Source: JAPOUP01 sp965199865 (GTDB lineage: Bacteria; Pseudomonadota; Alphaproteobacteria; Rhodobacterales; Rhodobacteraceae). Taken from it: a stretch of 64,000 bases of DNA. Both the position numbers and the translations under genes were made by a program. Positions 47,827-56,039 of the stretch are shown here, piece by piece (position 1 is the stretch's first letter; every line of letters begins with the position of its first letter). Below the pieces are notes generated by a model, which did not search any database, had not been told where the DNA came from, and saw only the letters and a program-made list of their open reading frames with translations. The stretch is from positions 434,001 through 498,000 of the forward strand of contig CBDATU010000020.1 in the NCBI GenBank assembly GCA_965199865.1, written 5' to 3'.

Positions 47827-48684
47827 TCAAGATGGTGCTTCGCAAGAAGCTGCCACCGATTCATGTGTCAGGAAAGGTGGAGCCGCGTGACCAGCATCTT
47901 TACTCGGACCGCGATCCACACACACCGGAAATGGATATTCAGTGATCACGGAACCAGCGCCGTGAAGGATGAATATTCGCTCAAACGGTATGTTCCTTTC
48001 AGGGCAGGACAGCCAATCCCATAGTCCTGATCTGGAATCCTGATAACGGGCATTGCCCAGGCCAGGCCAGTTGTCGTATATGAGCAGCCAGTTCCGGGTA
48101 TAATCGGGACGGCCACGAAGACGACGGCTTTCAAGCCTTTCGGCCTTTTTCTGGATGACCCATGCCATGACCTCTGCCCAATCTCTTTCCACTTGATCAC
48201 CCATGCGAGGAAGAGGATTGTTGCAACCACAGGCGATCCTTTGAATTTCCTCTTTTCGCTGCTTGGATCTTTTGGGTGGCTGCCGCACACCTGGAAGATA
48301 TCTTCCAGGACGCTGCAGGGCCTCGATTTCGTATCCATTCCTAATGGCGTCAATTTCCGCCCAGTCCGGATGTACCGCTTCGGTCAGGTCGATTCCGATG
48401 CGTCCAGACCGCTGTGGTAGTACGAAGTCCGGCCCATCCTGCTCAAATCTCCCCTGATGTTCGATCCGCACCGGAAATTCGAGCAGTTCAGACTGGGAAA
48501 CCGCGAGCAGGAAGTGCTGCATCTGCCATTTTTCGGATTGTTCCTTTCGCTCCAGCTTGTCCTCTTTCTTTGGTTGTTCCTGGTGCTGGTTTTCTGGTTT
48601 CAGTTCCCTTAGAGGAACATCGATCCTGGTCCTGATGAGGATATCGCGAAGTTTTTCGGGTGTCTCGGCCTCAATTGGAAACAT
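47827..48684 (-). CDS. Hypothetical protein with possible nuclease-like core
   Basis: A 285-residue frame without stops. The N-terminal 60 residues are charged and Gln/Lys/Glu-rich. The middle has DGPDFVLPQRSGRIGIDLTE, which resembles the PDF...G-(I/V)-(D/E)-(L/V)-T core seen in some divergent PD-(D/E)XK proteins, followed by a Lys/Arg-rich helix and LLIYDNWPGLGNARYQ. No family is recognised and the nuclease idea is inference only. Base composition is less GC-rich than the flanking insertion sequence, consistent with acquired DNA. Confidence 0.55.
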   Translation of the reverse strand: MFPIEAETPEKLRDILIRTRIDVPLRELKPENQHQEQPKKEDKLERKEQSEKWQMQHFLLAVSQSELLEFPVRIEHQGRFEQDGPDFVLPQRSGRIGIDLTEAVHPDWAEIDAIRNGYEIEALQRPGRYLPGVRQPPKRSKQRKEEIQRIACGCNNPLPRMGDQVERDWAEVMAWVIQKKAERLESRRLRGRPDYTRNWLLIYDNWPGLGNARYQDSRSGLWDWLSCPERNIPFERIFILHGAGSVITEYPFPVCVDRGPSKDAGHAAPPFLTHESVAASCEAPS

Positions 48685-48767
48685 GTTGAATTCTCTCCGA
48701 GATCGTTGTTGAGTGCTTCGGGACTAGCACGGAAACGAAATGCGAACAACCACCGGAAGCCGTCCTG

Positions 48768-49999
48768 TAGGGCTATCGCTTTTGAACCTCCATTTTCCGG
48801 GCCTGCTCGCTGAGGTCGGCGGCAGCCCGAACCAGTCCGGGCAGGATGTCATGGTCCCAGCCCGCCATCCTGATCCTGCCCCGCATCGGCACCCCTTTCC
48901 GCTCCTTCGCGGACCTCACCCGGTCCGTCGCCATCCGCCGCATCATGACCAGGTTCTCCGGGCCGCTGCCGGTCCGGTTCCCCGTCCGGTCCCGTTCATC
49001 GCGACGTCGAGGGCCCGGTGAAGGCCGTTCCCGATGCGCCAGTGGGCACGGACCGCTTCCGGCAGCCGCTCCGGCCAAAGCTTCCCACTCATGACGAATA
49101 CAGGATCCCGGCCGCCGTTCCGTCCCGGGTCTCCCGCGTCGCACCGCCCGCCGCTAGGCCGGGCCAGTCATGGGGCTCCCGCAGCCAGTCAACGTCGTGG
49201 ACCGCCCGTGTCCTCCTGGTCCCGGTGCGGCCGTGCCCCTTTTCCACCAGCTCTCCAGAAACGGCGGTGTCCGCAGACATCCGCTGGTCCCCCATGTAAA
49301 GCGCCACATCCCCGTGCAGGCTCCCCTGGTTGCCCTCGGCGCCAGGACATGATCGCCGCCACAGGCCGTGACCCGTTCCGCCGTCGCCCTCCGGGTATGC
49401 ATCGCACCGTCGGTCACCGTCCTGCCCCTGAGGCCGGGAAGGTCCAGGAGTGCGGGCATCGCCGTGACCCCGTTCGACCTGCCGGAGACCCTCACCTGGC
49501 CCGGCACGACCCCCGCCCGGTCGCGAAGGCCTGGACCGGATGGAGCGCGGAGCGCTCCGTTGCGTCGGCGAAGGACCGCCTGAGGGCCCTGCCGTCAATC
49601 GCGGTCACGCCGTCGCCGGGCCGTTCGGCCCAGCCTCCCGCCAGCCGGAGCGGGGCGGCGTTGAGGTCCTTCGGATCCAGCGCGCTGAACGGGCCGAACA
49701 GCGCGTCGTGGCCCGGAATGCCGTGTTCCAGCTTCGTGAAGCGGGGCGGGAAACTTTCCCTGCACCGCCCGAAAAACGCCATATCCGAACAACCCTCACC
49801 CCTCAGAGGGTGACCGGGAGAGCGATCACGAGCATTTCGTGGAGGTCGTGGCGGGTCGCGTTGCTGCGGCGGGGGTCCCCGCCCCTCGAAAATCACCTTC
49901 AGGTCCTGCATTTTCTGCCCCATCCGCCTGTTTTTCTGGCATATTGGCATCAATGGGTTTTCATTCGCAACGGTTTTCATTTCAAGAGCGATAGCCCTA
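48768..49999 (-). mobile_element. ISAs1-family element with intact ends
   Basis: Terminal inverted repeats TAGGGCTATCGCTTTTGAA and TAGGGCTATCGCTCTTGAA (18 of 19 match) bound 1232 bp. A perfect 9-bp duplication GCCGTCCTG flanks it at 48759-48767 and 50000-50008. The transposase inside is broken, so movement would need an enzyme supplied in trans. Confidence 0.9.
48773..49850 (-). pseudogene. ISAs1-family transposase, multiply frameshifted
   Basis: Successive frames spell MAFFGRCRESFPPRFTKLEHGIPGHDALF, cited by HGIPGHDALFGPFSALDPKD, then VTAIDGRALRRSFADA (first catalytic Asp), GNQGSLHGDVALYMGD, VDWLREPHDWPGLA, and GPENLVMMRRMATDRV near the end. This is the ISAs1 order of motifs. At least two frame changes separate them. 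Confidence 0.82.
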
Positions 50000-50074
50000 G
50001 CCGTCCTGTAGATTCATTATTCCGCCGCCACCGTCGTGCTTGACGGCACAGCCACCAACTGACAGTGTGCCACC

Positions 50075-50233
50075 ATGAGCGATGCGGAGCGAGTCTCGGC
50101 CTGTCATGGGGTAGCCGTCATTGTCGCCGCGTTCGTCTCAATTGTGGCGTGGATACTTGCAGGGAAGGCGATGCAGGACGCGACGCTATCGGTGATGTTG
50201 CAGCGGATGCTGCAGGAGAACACCCGCTACTAG
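50075..50233 (+). CDS. Tiny membrane protein (52 residues)
   Basis: A short frame, MSDAERVSACHGVAVIVAAF followed by VSIVAWILAGKAMQDATLSV, with one membrane helix and a short amphipathic tail ending LQENTRY. No strong ribosome site is seen. The VAWIL/VAWML helix end recurs in the gene at 53003-53209. Role unknown; existence as a gene is uncertain. Confidence 0.4.
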   Translation: MSDAERVSACHGVAVIVAAFVSIVAWILAGKAMQDATLSVMLQRMLQENTRY

Positions 50234-50251
50234 CCCATCGGCTCCGCCGGG

Positions 50252-50467
50252 ATGGGGAGATGGACGCTTTTGTGGCCAACCAGATCAAGGCAGAGAGGGA
50301 CGTACCGGGAGAACGGGCTGACAGAGGATCACGGTGGGATGGTGATGACGCGGGAGCTGATGGTGGAGGCGCTGCTGGACTACCCGGGCAGGCCGCAGCC
50401 GCAGCTGGACCCGATGCGGGTGGACCTCACCGAAACATACGCCTTGATGGACGCGCTGACGCCCTGA
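50252..50467 (+). CDS. Small hypothetical protein
   Basis: A 71-codon frame whose second half (MTRELMVEALLDYPGRPQPQ, then VDLTETYALMDALTP) looks protein-like, while the first 25 codons do not. It follows the 52-residue frame. No family recognised; a start at the ATG of MVMTREL is possible. Confidence 0.3.
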   Translation: MGRWTLLWPTRSRQRGTYRENGLTEDHGGMVMTRELMVEALLDYPGRPQPQLDPMRVDLTETYALMDALTP

Positions 50468-50753
50468 CAGGACGCCGCTGCAGAAGCGCGTGACAACATC
50501 CTCGCCATGTGCTGCACAGACGAAAGAACACCTGCCTTCAGGACATTTTCCCGCAGAGTCCGAACCAGGGCGCGGATACGCGCCGAGCAGGCATTCCGCT
50601 GACGCTAAATGCTTGGGCGAAGAACGTTTGTCCTTCTGATACCGCCGCCGTAACCGTATCGCCAGCTTGATGCGTCGTTGGCGATTACGGCATGGCCTTG
50701 CAGTGCTTCCTGGGCATAGAGACCATCGGGCAGCACAGCGGTCGCGACCATCG

Positions 50754-51498
50754 TCAGGGAGACGCGCCCCCTTGTTCCCGGTGCGAGACGTAGAGCCGCC
50801 TCGCCTCGCCGACGTCGATGCCAGCCACCCCGCACAGGCGCGCAAGCGCACGCCGCCGGGAATGACCCCCCAGAACGTAGTCCAGCTCAAGAAGCTGGCA
50901 GAGGTCATTGACGAAGAGCCCGCTCACGCCCATGTCGAGCAGGGCCTCCGTCACTGGTGAGTAGCTGGCCACCACCGTTGAGTAGGCCTCCATCACCTCC
51001 ATCTCCACGCCATCCACGAAGCGGACAACCTCGGTGCCAGAAAGCCGCGTGGCGCTGCGGCGCAGCGACGGAACATGAAGCGGATCGAGCGTCCACTCCA
51101 AGCACTCGCCCGTCCGGCGGTCGCGCAGCCTCCAGACCGTCCGGGGCGATGACGTCGCGAGCCACCGCAGGTGGGCGATGAGGCGGATCATGGTGCGCCA
51201 CCAGAACCGCGGGGCCGCGAGAAGCATGCCCCACAGCGTCCGAAGGAGCGTTGCGCAGGGCGTTGGCGTCGGGCACCGGCTGACGCTCGCTCTCCGTCGT
51301 TCTCCTGAGCGTCGCGCCTCCGTCGTCCGAGGCGAGGACGATGCCGGCGTGGATGCCGCGGACGCGGCGCAGCGCCCGATAGGCCGCCCGGTAGGTCTGG
51401 TGCCGGACATCCGATACCGGACGGCACAACGCCGGATCATGGCCGCGATGACCTTCCCGGTACCGCTCAACCTCACAGACGTGAAATGTCGTTCCCAT
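50754..51498 (-). pseudogene. Hypothetical protein with a probable frameshift
   Basis: ATG 51498 follows GGGAGAG and gives MGTTFHVCEVERYREGHRGH and about 80 protein-like residues up to VPDANALRN. From there a second frame continues LLRTLWGMLLAAPRFWWRTM, with VWRLRDRRTGECLEWTLDPL further on, and ends SHREQGGASP at 50754. A one-base change near 51255 would join them. The Trp/Arg-rich middle could be a membrane-associated helix. No family recognised. Confidence 0.4.
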
Positions 51499-51807
51499 GT
51501 CGCTCTCCCGTAAAGCAATAGGGATGGTTCCATTTCTCTGGCTCTGTGTGGAGTCGCCGGCTCGACATCCGAGCATTTCACGCGATGCGAAACACCAGCA
51601 AGGGCCCGATTTCCCTCACGGAGCGCGCTTTGGCACCCCGAATGCGCGGCACTGCTGCGCACAGGCCATGAGAGGCCACTACAGTGCCGGAAGCACCAGG
51701 TGCTCCCAACCTTTCCTTTGCCGCGCCACGCGCCATGCCCGCTCCCGGGACGAAATTTCGGCATTTGGAAAAAGGCGGGAACCACCCGGTGCGTTTACGC
51801 CTCCCTA

Positions 51808-51833
51808 GTTGTAGCGACTGCAGTCATAATCGC
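51808..51833 (+). repeat. Dispersed short repeat, copy 2
   Basis: GTTGTAGCGACTGCAGTCAT followed by AATCGCC, matching the copies near 45516 and 53210. It directly follows a TAG, as the third copy does. Confidence 0.5.
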
Positions 51834-51910
51834 CGGGCCCGCAATCATCGTGATTTTCAGCCCAATCGTTCCGATCACCGATCTCGCTCACTGCCACAGC
51901 ATGAACGGCG

Positions 51911-52467
51911 TCATTCCGGGAAATGTCCGTCCAGTACCCTGTAGACGCTCATGCGCGAGATGCCGAGGTCGCGGGCGATCCTCGCCTTGGGGACGCCCAC
52001 CTCCGCGAGGCGGCGGACCTCGCCGTCGTCCACGGATTTCCGGCGGCCCCCCTGTAGATGCCCCGCGCCTTCGCCGCCTCGATGCCCGCACGCTGCCGCT
52101 CCCGGATGAATTTCAGCTCCATGTCGGCCACCATGCCGAGGACCGTGACGACGAGGCGGCCCATGTCGCCCGCCGTCGACACCTCCGGTTCAAGCACCCG
52201 CAGCGACGCGCCCCTGCCCTCCAGCTCGTGCACCAGGTTCAGCACGTCGCGGACCGAGCGGCCGAGGCGGTCGAGCCGGTGGACCACCAGCTCGTCCCCG
52301 TCGCGCAGGAACCGCATGACGGTCTCCAGCTCCCCGCGGCCCTCCCGCGAGGCACCCAAAACGGTCTCGGAGCGCACTACATCGCATCCCGCGGCTTCCG
52401 GCGCAGCCCGCTGTATCCCGGGCTCTTGGCCCGGAAAGCTGACGCGGGCTGATCCGATCCTGGCCAT
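51911..52467 (-). pseudogene. Serine recombinase (resolvase/invertase), frameshifted at a G run
   Basis: From ATG 52467 the frame has IGSARVSFPGQEPGIQ (catalytic Ser in ARVS), LVVHRLDRLGRSVRDVLNLV, GMVADMELKFIRERQRAGIE and ARGIYRG. At a run of six G near 52054 the frame is lost; the +1 frame continues GRRKSVDDGEVRRLAEVGVP, then ARIARDLGISRMSVYRVLDG as a helix-turn-helix, to a TGA at 51911-51913. One more G would restore a normal 185-residue Pin/Tn3-type recombinase. The catalytic domain itself is intact. It may be a slip-prone tract, a true mutation or a base-call error. Confidence 0.8.
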
Positions 52468-52484
52468 GGGGATCCGTCACATTG

Positions 52485-52625
52485 GGGTGGTGTCTCACCG
52501 ATGCCATAATATTATGCCCATCGCAACCCGATTGTGACGTTTCGGCGTGTCATATCTCCATGTCCCATAAGGCTATACCCGAATGTGACTTCCGGCCGGA
52601 TGTCGCTTCGCCGGTTTCCGTTATG
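52485..52625. promoter_or_regulatory. Possible recombination (res) region upstream of the recombinase
   Basis: Within about 140 bp upstream of the recombinase start lie GTCACATTGGGG, CCCGATTGTGACG, GCGTGTCATA and CCCGAATGTGAC, repeated half-sites in both orientations. Resolvase sites usually occupy this place. Binding is inferred, not shown. Confidence 0.35.
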
Positions 52626-52725
52626 GGTGCCGCAGGAGCCGGTCAGGGAAATACCGGTTTCCCGACCACGGGCGGGCCCGATACTTCCGGTTGATCCGCG
52701 CCTGTCCCGCGTCTAGCTTCCCATC

Positions 52726-53209
52726 ATGAGTCAGACGCCGGATAACCCTGTCCTAGAGCACCTGAGGAAAATTCAGGTCGAACGGGCGGCCGTGCGCGAC
52801 GAAATCTGGGAAGTGCGGACCCGGCAGGCTGAAACGCACAGTGCCGTCCTCGCGGTCCAGCCGATGTTTGGCGGATTTGCGATAAACGGCCCCACGATTA
52901 CACCAGTCAGGTAACCGGTAAGGATCGCCTGACAGTTCGCCGCCGCCGGACAGTCGCGGGCTTCACCGGCAGATCGTCGAGCTGAAAGAGAACAGGAACA
53001 CCTTGCGGGCCGACATTGCTGCAACGCCTGAGCGGTTCCGCGCGGACCTGTCCAGGCGGTACACCGACACCACTTCGGCCATTGCGGGACTTAAGGAGGC
53101 CATGGACGAAGCGAAAACCAAAGCGGCAAGGCGGGAAACGCGGCTTGCCTTCGGAGCCCCCGCGCTCCTGGCCGCGTTCGTCCCAGTGGTGGCGTGGATG
53201 CTGTCCTAG
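52726..53209 (+). pseudogene. Two-part small gene: coiled coil and membrane helix, probably one broken gene
   Basis: The first frame (52726-52914) gives MSQTPDNPVLEHLRKIQVER and VRTRQAETHSAVLAVQ. The second (53003-53209) gives MRADIAATPERFRADLSRRY, KAARRETRLAFGAPALLAAF and VPVVAWMLS, a coil followed by one membrane helix. Between them a coding-like segment (QIVELKENRNTLRAD) lies in frame with the second part. A single ancestral gene of about 160 residues with a disrupted middle is likely. The second part could still be made alone. Confidence 0.42.
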
Positions 53210-53242
53210 CTGTAGCGACCCGCAATCATGATCGCTTCAGCC
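53210..53242 (+). repeat. Dispersed short repeat, copy 3
   Basis: CTGTAGCGACCCGCAATCAT then GATCGCTTCAGCC, immediately after the TAG of the small membrane-helix gene. Confidence 0.5.
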
Positions 53243-53614
53243 CGCAGTCGGGCCGTACAGGCCGATCATCCCTTTCGTGAGGGTCGGCATGCGGAATGCC
53301 CCTATCGCACCCCGGCGGGCGGGACATATGGCGAACGCCCTGGAACCAGTCCCGGCAAGCGCACATCATCCCGGCTCCGTCAAGTTTCGTCTCGTACATG
53401 CCCGCTCCGTAAAGCCTCGCCCACCTCATGTCCGCGCCGTACAGGTTGGCGCCAGACATGTCCGCCCTGTGCATTATGGCATGCCTGAGATCCTCCCCTT
53501 CCATGCCCGCCCCGTTCAGGTTCGTCCACGGAAGTCCGCCCGCGTCAGGTCGGCTCCCTGGAGGCTGGCGCCGCGAAAGTTCGCCATCTCCATATCGGCA
53601 TGGCTGATGGCGGG
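53226..53614 (-). pseudogene. Pentapeptide-repeat protein, frameshifted and cut by a MITE
   Basis: One frame carries ADMEMANFRGASLQGADLTR then ADFRG; after the loss of one base the next frame continues LNGAGMEGEDLRHAIMHRAD then MSGANLYGADMRWARLYGAG. These are A(D/N)LxG pentapeptide repeats that form a right-handed beta-helix. A normal GGAACG at the junction would restore the frame. The 5' part is lost at the end of the MITE copy at 53612. Target unknown. Confidence 0.68.
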
Positions 53615-53737
53615 GTCTATATACCTGACACCACAAAGGGGTTTTCGCTCCCCCACTGGTCAAAATATCTCTGGTGGGCGGGCGGATTCGGGGGCCTGTG
53701 GATTTCTGCTAGGTTTATGGTGTCAGGTATATTGACT
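53612..53737. repeat. MITE-like element, copy 2
   Basis: A near-copy of 47137-47264, starting GGGGTCTATATACCTGACAC and ending TATGGTGTCAGGTATATTGA. It abuts the pentapeptide-repeat pseudogene and lies 23 bp from the IS5-family element. Confidence 0.82.
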
Positions 53738-53759
53738 CCGAAAATTTCACGAAACACCA

Positions 53760-54623
53760 GGGTCCGTTGACATTTGAACGTCAGGACCGAATCGGCTACG
53801 GTGCCCTCTACAAAGGCCGAAACGGCCATTCAGGCAATCGAGGGCAGTATGATGAGCGAAGGCAGGCAGGTCCTGACGGATGACATGTGGGAACGGGTAG
53901 AGGACATCCTTCCGGGCAGGCAGGGTGACCCGGGAGTGACGGCGGCGGACAACCGTCTTTTCCCTGAGGCGGTTCTGTGGCGCACCCGGATGGGGGTCCA
54001 GTGGCGCGACCTTCCGGAACGTTTCGGAAAGTGGAACAGCGTCTTCAAACGGTTCCGGCGCTGGGTGGTGGGCGGCGTTTTCGACCGTGTTTTCGAGAGG
54101 TTATCCGGCGAGTTCGATTTTGAGTACGTCTGCGTCGACGGCACGGTGATGCGGGCGCACCAGAAGGCGGCCGGCGGAAAAGGGGGGCCTCGGGCCAGGG
54201 GCTCGGACGCTCGCGGGGAGGCCTGACCAGCAAGGTCCTGGCGATGACCGACGCGCTCGGCTACCTGGTCGACATCGCCATCCTTCCGGGCCAGGCCCAC
54301 GACCTGAAGGGGCTGCCGCAGCTTCTGGAGGGCCGGACTTTCGGGGCGCTGGTCGCGGACCGGGCGTTCGACGCCGACTGGCTGGTCTCCGAGCTGGAGC
54401 GGCGCGAATCGGCGGTGGTGATTCCGTCGCGGTCGAACAGGAAGGTTGTGCGTGAGCATGACCGGGTGATATATGGCTGGCGCCACCAGATAGAGAATTT
54501 CTTCGCCAGAATCAAAGAGTTCCGGGCCGTCGCGACACGCTACGACAAAACGGCGGCAAGCTTTCGGGCGACGTTTCTTCTGGCGGCGGCCGTGATCGCC
54601 GCCAGATGATTGTCAACGGACCC
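53760..54623 (+). mobile_element. IS5-family (IS427-like) insertion sequence
   Basis: The 13-bp ends GGGTCCGTTGACA and TGTCAACGGACCC are perfect inverted repeats bounding 864 bp. The two-frame transposase inside and the GG-TCCGTTGACA ends fit the IS427 group. No convincing target duplication was seen. Confidence 0.85.
53849..54609 (+). CDS. IS5/IS427-type transposase made by ribosomal frameshifting
   Basis: The first frame (53849-54226) encodes VLTDDMWERVEDILPGRQGD, GVQWRDLPERFGKWNSVFKR and FEYVCVDGTVMRAHQ with the first catalytic Asp. The second frame, open to 54609, continues GLGRSRGGLTSKVLAMTDAL, ADRAFDADWL (second Asp) and HQIENFFARIKEFRAVATRY (catalytic Glu). A slippery AAAAGGGGGG at 54178-54187 lies where the frames meet, as in other IS427-group elements. 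The start at 53849 follows GAGGGCAGT. All three catalytic residues are present, so it may be active. Confidence 0.85.
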
Positions 54624-54659
54624 CTAAACAGCAGATGTTCAGTTTCCGTTCATGATTCC

Positions 54660-54680
54660 TTTCTCATTCTGATTGGTATG
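54660..54680 (+). repeat. Orphan IS630-type terminal repeat
   Basis: TTTCTCATTCTGATTGGTAT matches, in outward orientation, the end of the IS630 element located 65 bp further on (complement ATACCAATCAGA). It may be the remaining right end of a second, deleted copy. Confidence 0.55.
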
Positions 54681-54745
54681 GTCCCCTATTGGACCCCTAT
54701 CAGACCCCTATTGGACCCCTATCAGACCCCTATCAGACCCCTATA
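54681..54745. repeat. 11-bp tandem repeat array, left part
   Basis: Five to six units of 11 bp alternate between CCCCTATTGGA and CCCCTATCAGA. The array stops at the left end of the IS630 element. Confidence 0.9.
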
Positions 54746-55854
54746 ATACCAATCAGAAAAAGTAATAACCCATAGGCAGGCCTCCTGGCGGCGTCGGCGC
54801 TCACCATGGCGTGGCCCATTCCCTCGCCGTTGATCGATTTGACCTTTTCGGACGACCGGATGAAGCGGTTCCACACGTCGCCGACGGTGGCCATGACATG
54901 GTCGGCGGTCGCGAAGACCCTGTTGGAGAGGTGGTTCCGTTTCAGGAAGGGGAACACCTGCTCCGCCGGGCTGGGCTCCGGGCCGTAGGGCGGCAGGTGG
55001 AGCAGGGAGACGTTCGGGGAGATGATCGGATCGCGCGACCGGTGCCAGCCCGCCCCGTCGGAAACGACGACCGTGTGGCGCACCTCGGGGACAGCACCGC
55101 CGATGTCCTGGAGATGGCGGTTCATCTCCGTCGTGTTCGCCCGGGGGCGGATGTGACCGACGGCGGTTTCGGTCGCCCGACGAAGGGTGGCGAACGGGTA
55201 GCGGTAGCCGTAGCGGTGGTCGCACGGGATCCGCGGCCTAGTCCCCCGGAGCGCCCAGACCCGCGACAGCATGCCCTTCCGTCCCGTCCGTGCCTCGTCC
55301 CGGAACCATATGTCGACGGAGCCGGGCGGCGTTCTCTCCGGCACGCTGGCCTTCGCCAACCCGCTGAAACCGCTTCGGAATTCCTCTCGCCCCCCGGGAT
55401 CCGCCCCGGGGTGGACCGGACGCGGCGACAGCCGCCGGAAACCCAGCCCGCGCAGTGTCCTGTGCAGGCCGTCAGGGGACAGGGACCTGCCGAACTCCCG
55501 TCCGGCCTTCGCGTGGAGGGTCGCGACGGTCCAGCAGGAGACGCCGTCCTCCTCCGAGGATCCCGCGTCCACTCAGCCCGCCAGCCGCTCCCGCCCGGCT
55601 CCATCAAGCTTCGGCGGGCATCCGCCGCGCGGGCGGATCCGCAGGGCGTCCAGATCGCCCCCGTTGTAGAGGACAACCCAGTCGCGGAGGGTCTGCAGCC
55701 CGACTTTCGCCAGCTCCGCGATCCTGGTGCGCGTCAGGGTTCCCGCGACCGCCCGCAGCCGCCTGCGCCCGCGGTGGCACCTGCGCCTTTCAGCGAGCAG
55801 CCTGATCCCCTCCTCCGTGTGGTCGGTGCGCGTGATCCCGATGCGTTTCGGCAT
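54733..55854 (-). pseudogene. IS630-family transposase with one in-frame TGA
   Basis: From ATG 55854 (GGAG upstream) the frame runs MPKRIGITRTDHTEEGIRLL, a helix-turn-helix and PRGGCPPKLDGAGRERLAG to a TGA at 55573-55575. It then continues without shift as VDAGSSEEDGVSCWTVATLH to the catalytic region: VDIWFRDEARTG (Asp), VVVSDGAGWH (Asp), and PPYGPEPSPAEQVFPFLKRN (Glu). In relatives the codon at the stop is Trp (LAxWVEAG). Apart from this single TGG-to-TGA change the gene is intact. The final stop codon lies outside the element, in the flanking repeat array. Confidence 0.82.
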
Positions 55855-55981
55855 GGCCGTCTCCATCCTGAAGTGTAACAGCCACAAGATACGGGAAGGG
55901 CGCTCCGGCTGCACGCATCGATTGGAACTGGCGCACATTTCCGCGCTCCGCCTATGAGTCTTTACTTTTTCCGATTGGTAT
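54746..55981 (-). mobile_element. IS630-family element inserted in an 11-bp repeat array
   Basis: Inverted ends ATACCAATC[A/G]GAAAAAGTAA bound about 1.24 kb. The same 11-bp repeats occur on both sides, so the insertion split an existing array. IS630 elements duplicate a TA dinucleotide; the exact boundary is ambiguous by one or two bases because the repeats are TA-rich. Confidence 0.8.
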
Positions 55982-55983
55982 AA

Positions 55984-56039
55984 GACCCCTATTGGACCCC
56001 TATCAGACCCCTAACAGACCCCTATTGGACCCTATCAGA
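55984..56039. repeat. 11-bp tandem repeat array, right part
   Basis: Five more units of the same 11-bp repeat: GACCCCTATTG, GACCCCTATCA, a variant with CTAACA, and one shortened by a base. They continue the array found left of the IS630 element. Confidence 0.9.

Noticed and set aside
52485..52625. Full three-subsite resolvase res region
   Set aside because: Half-sites are present, but their spacing does not clearly match a Tn3-type I-II-III layout, so only a low-confidence regulatory feature was kept.
44127..55575. TGA read as tryptophan as a genome-wide recoding
   Set aside because: Intact core genes here use TGG for Trp and end normally at TGA (for example hflC, urtB, urtD), and one of the relaxase stops is TAG. 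Ordinary decay explains the cases better.
54681..56039. 11-bp repeats as a CRISPR array
   Set aside because: The units are contiguous with no spacers and no cas genes are nearby.
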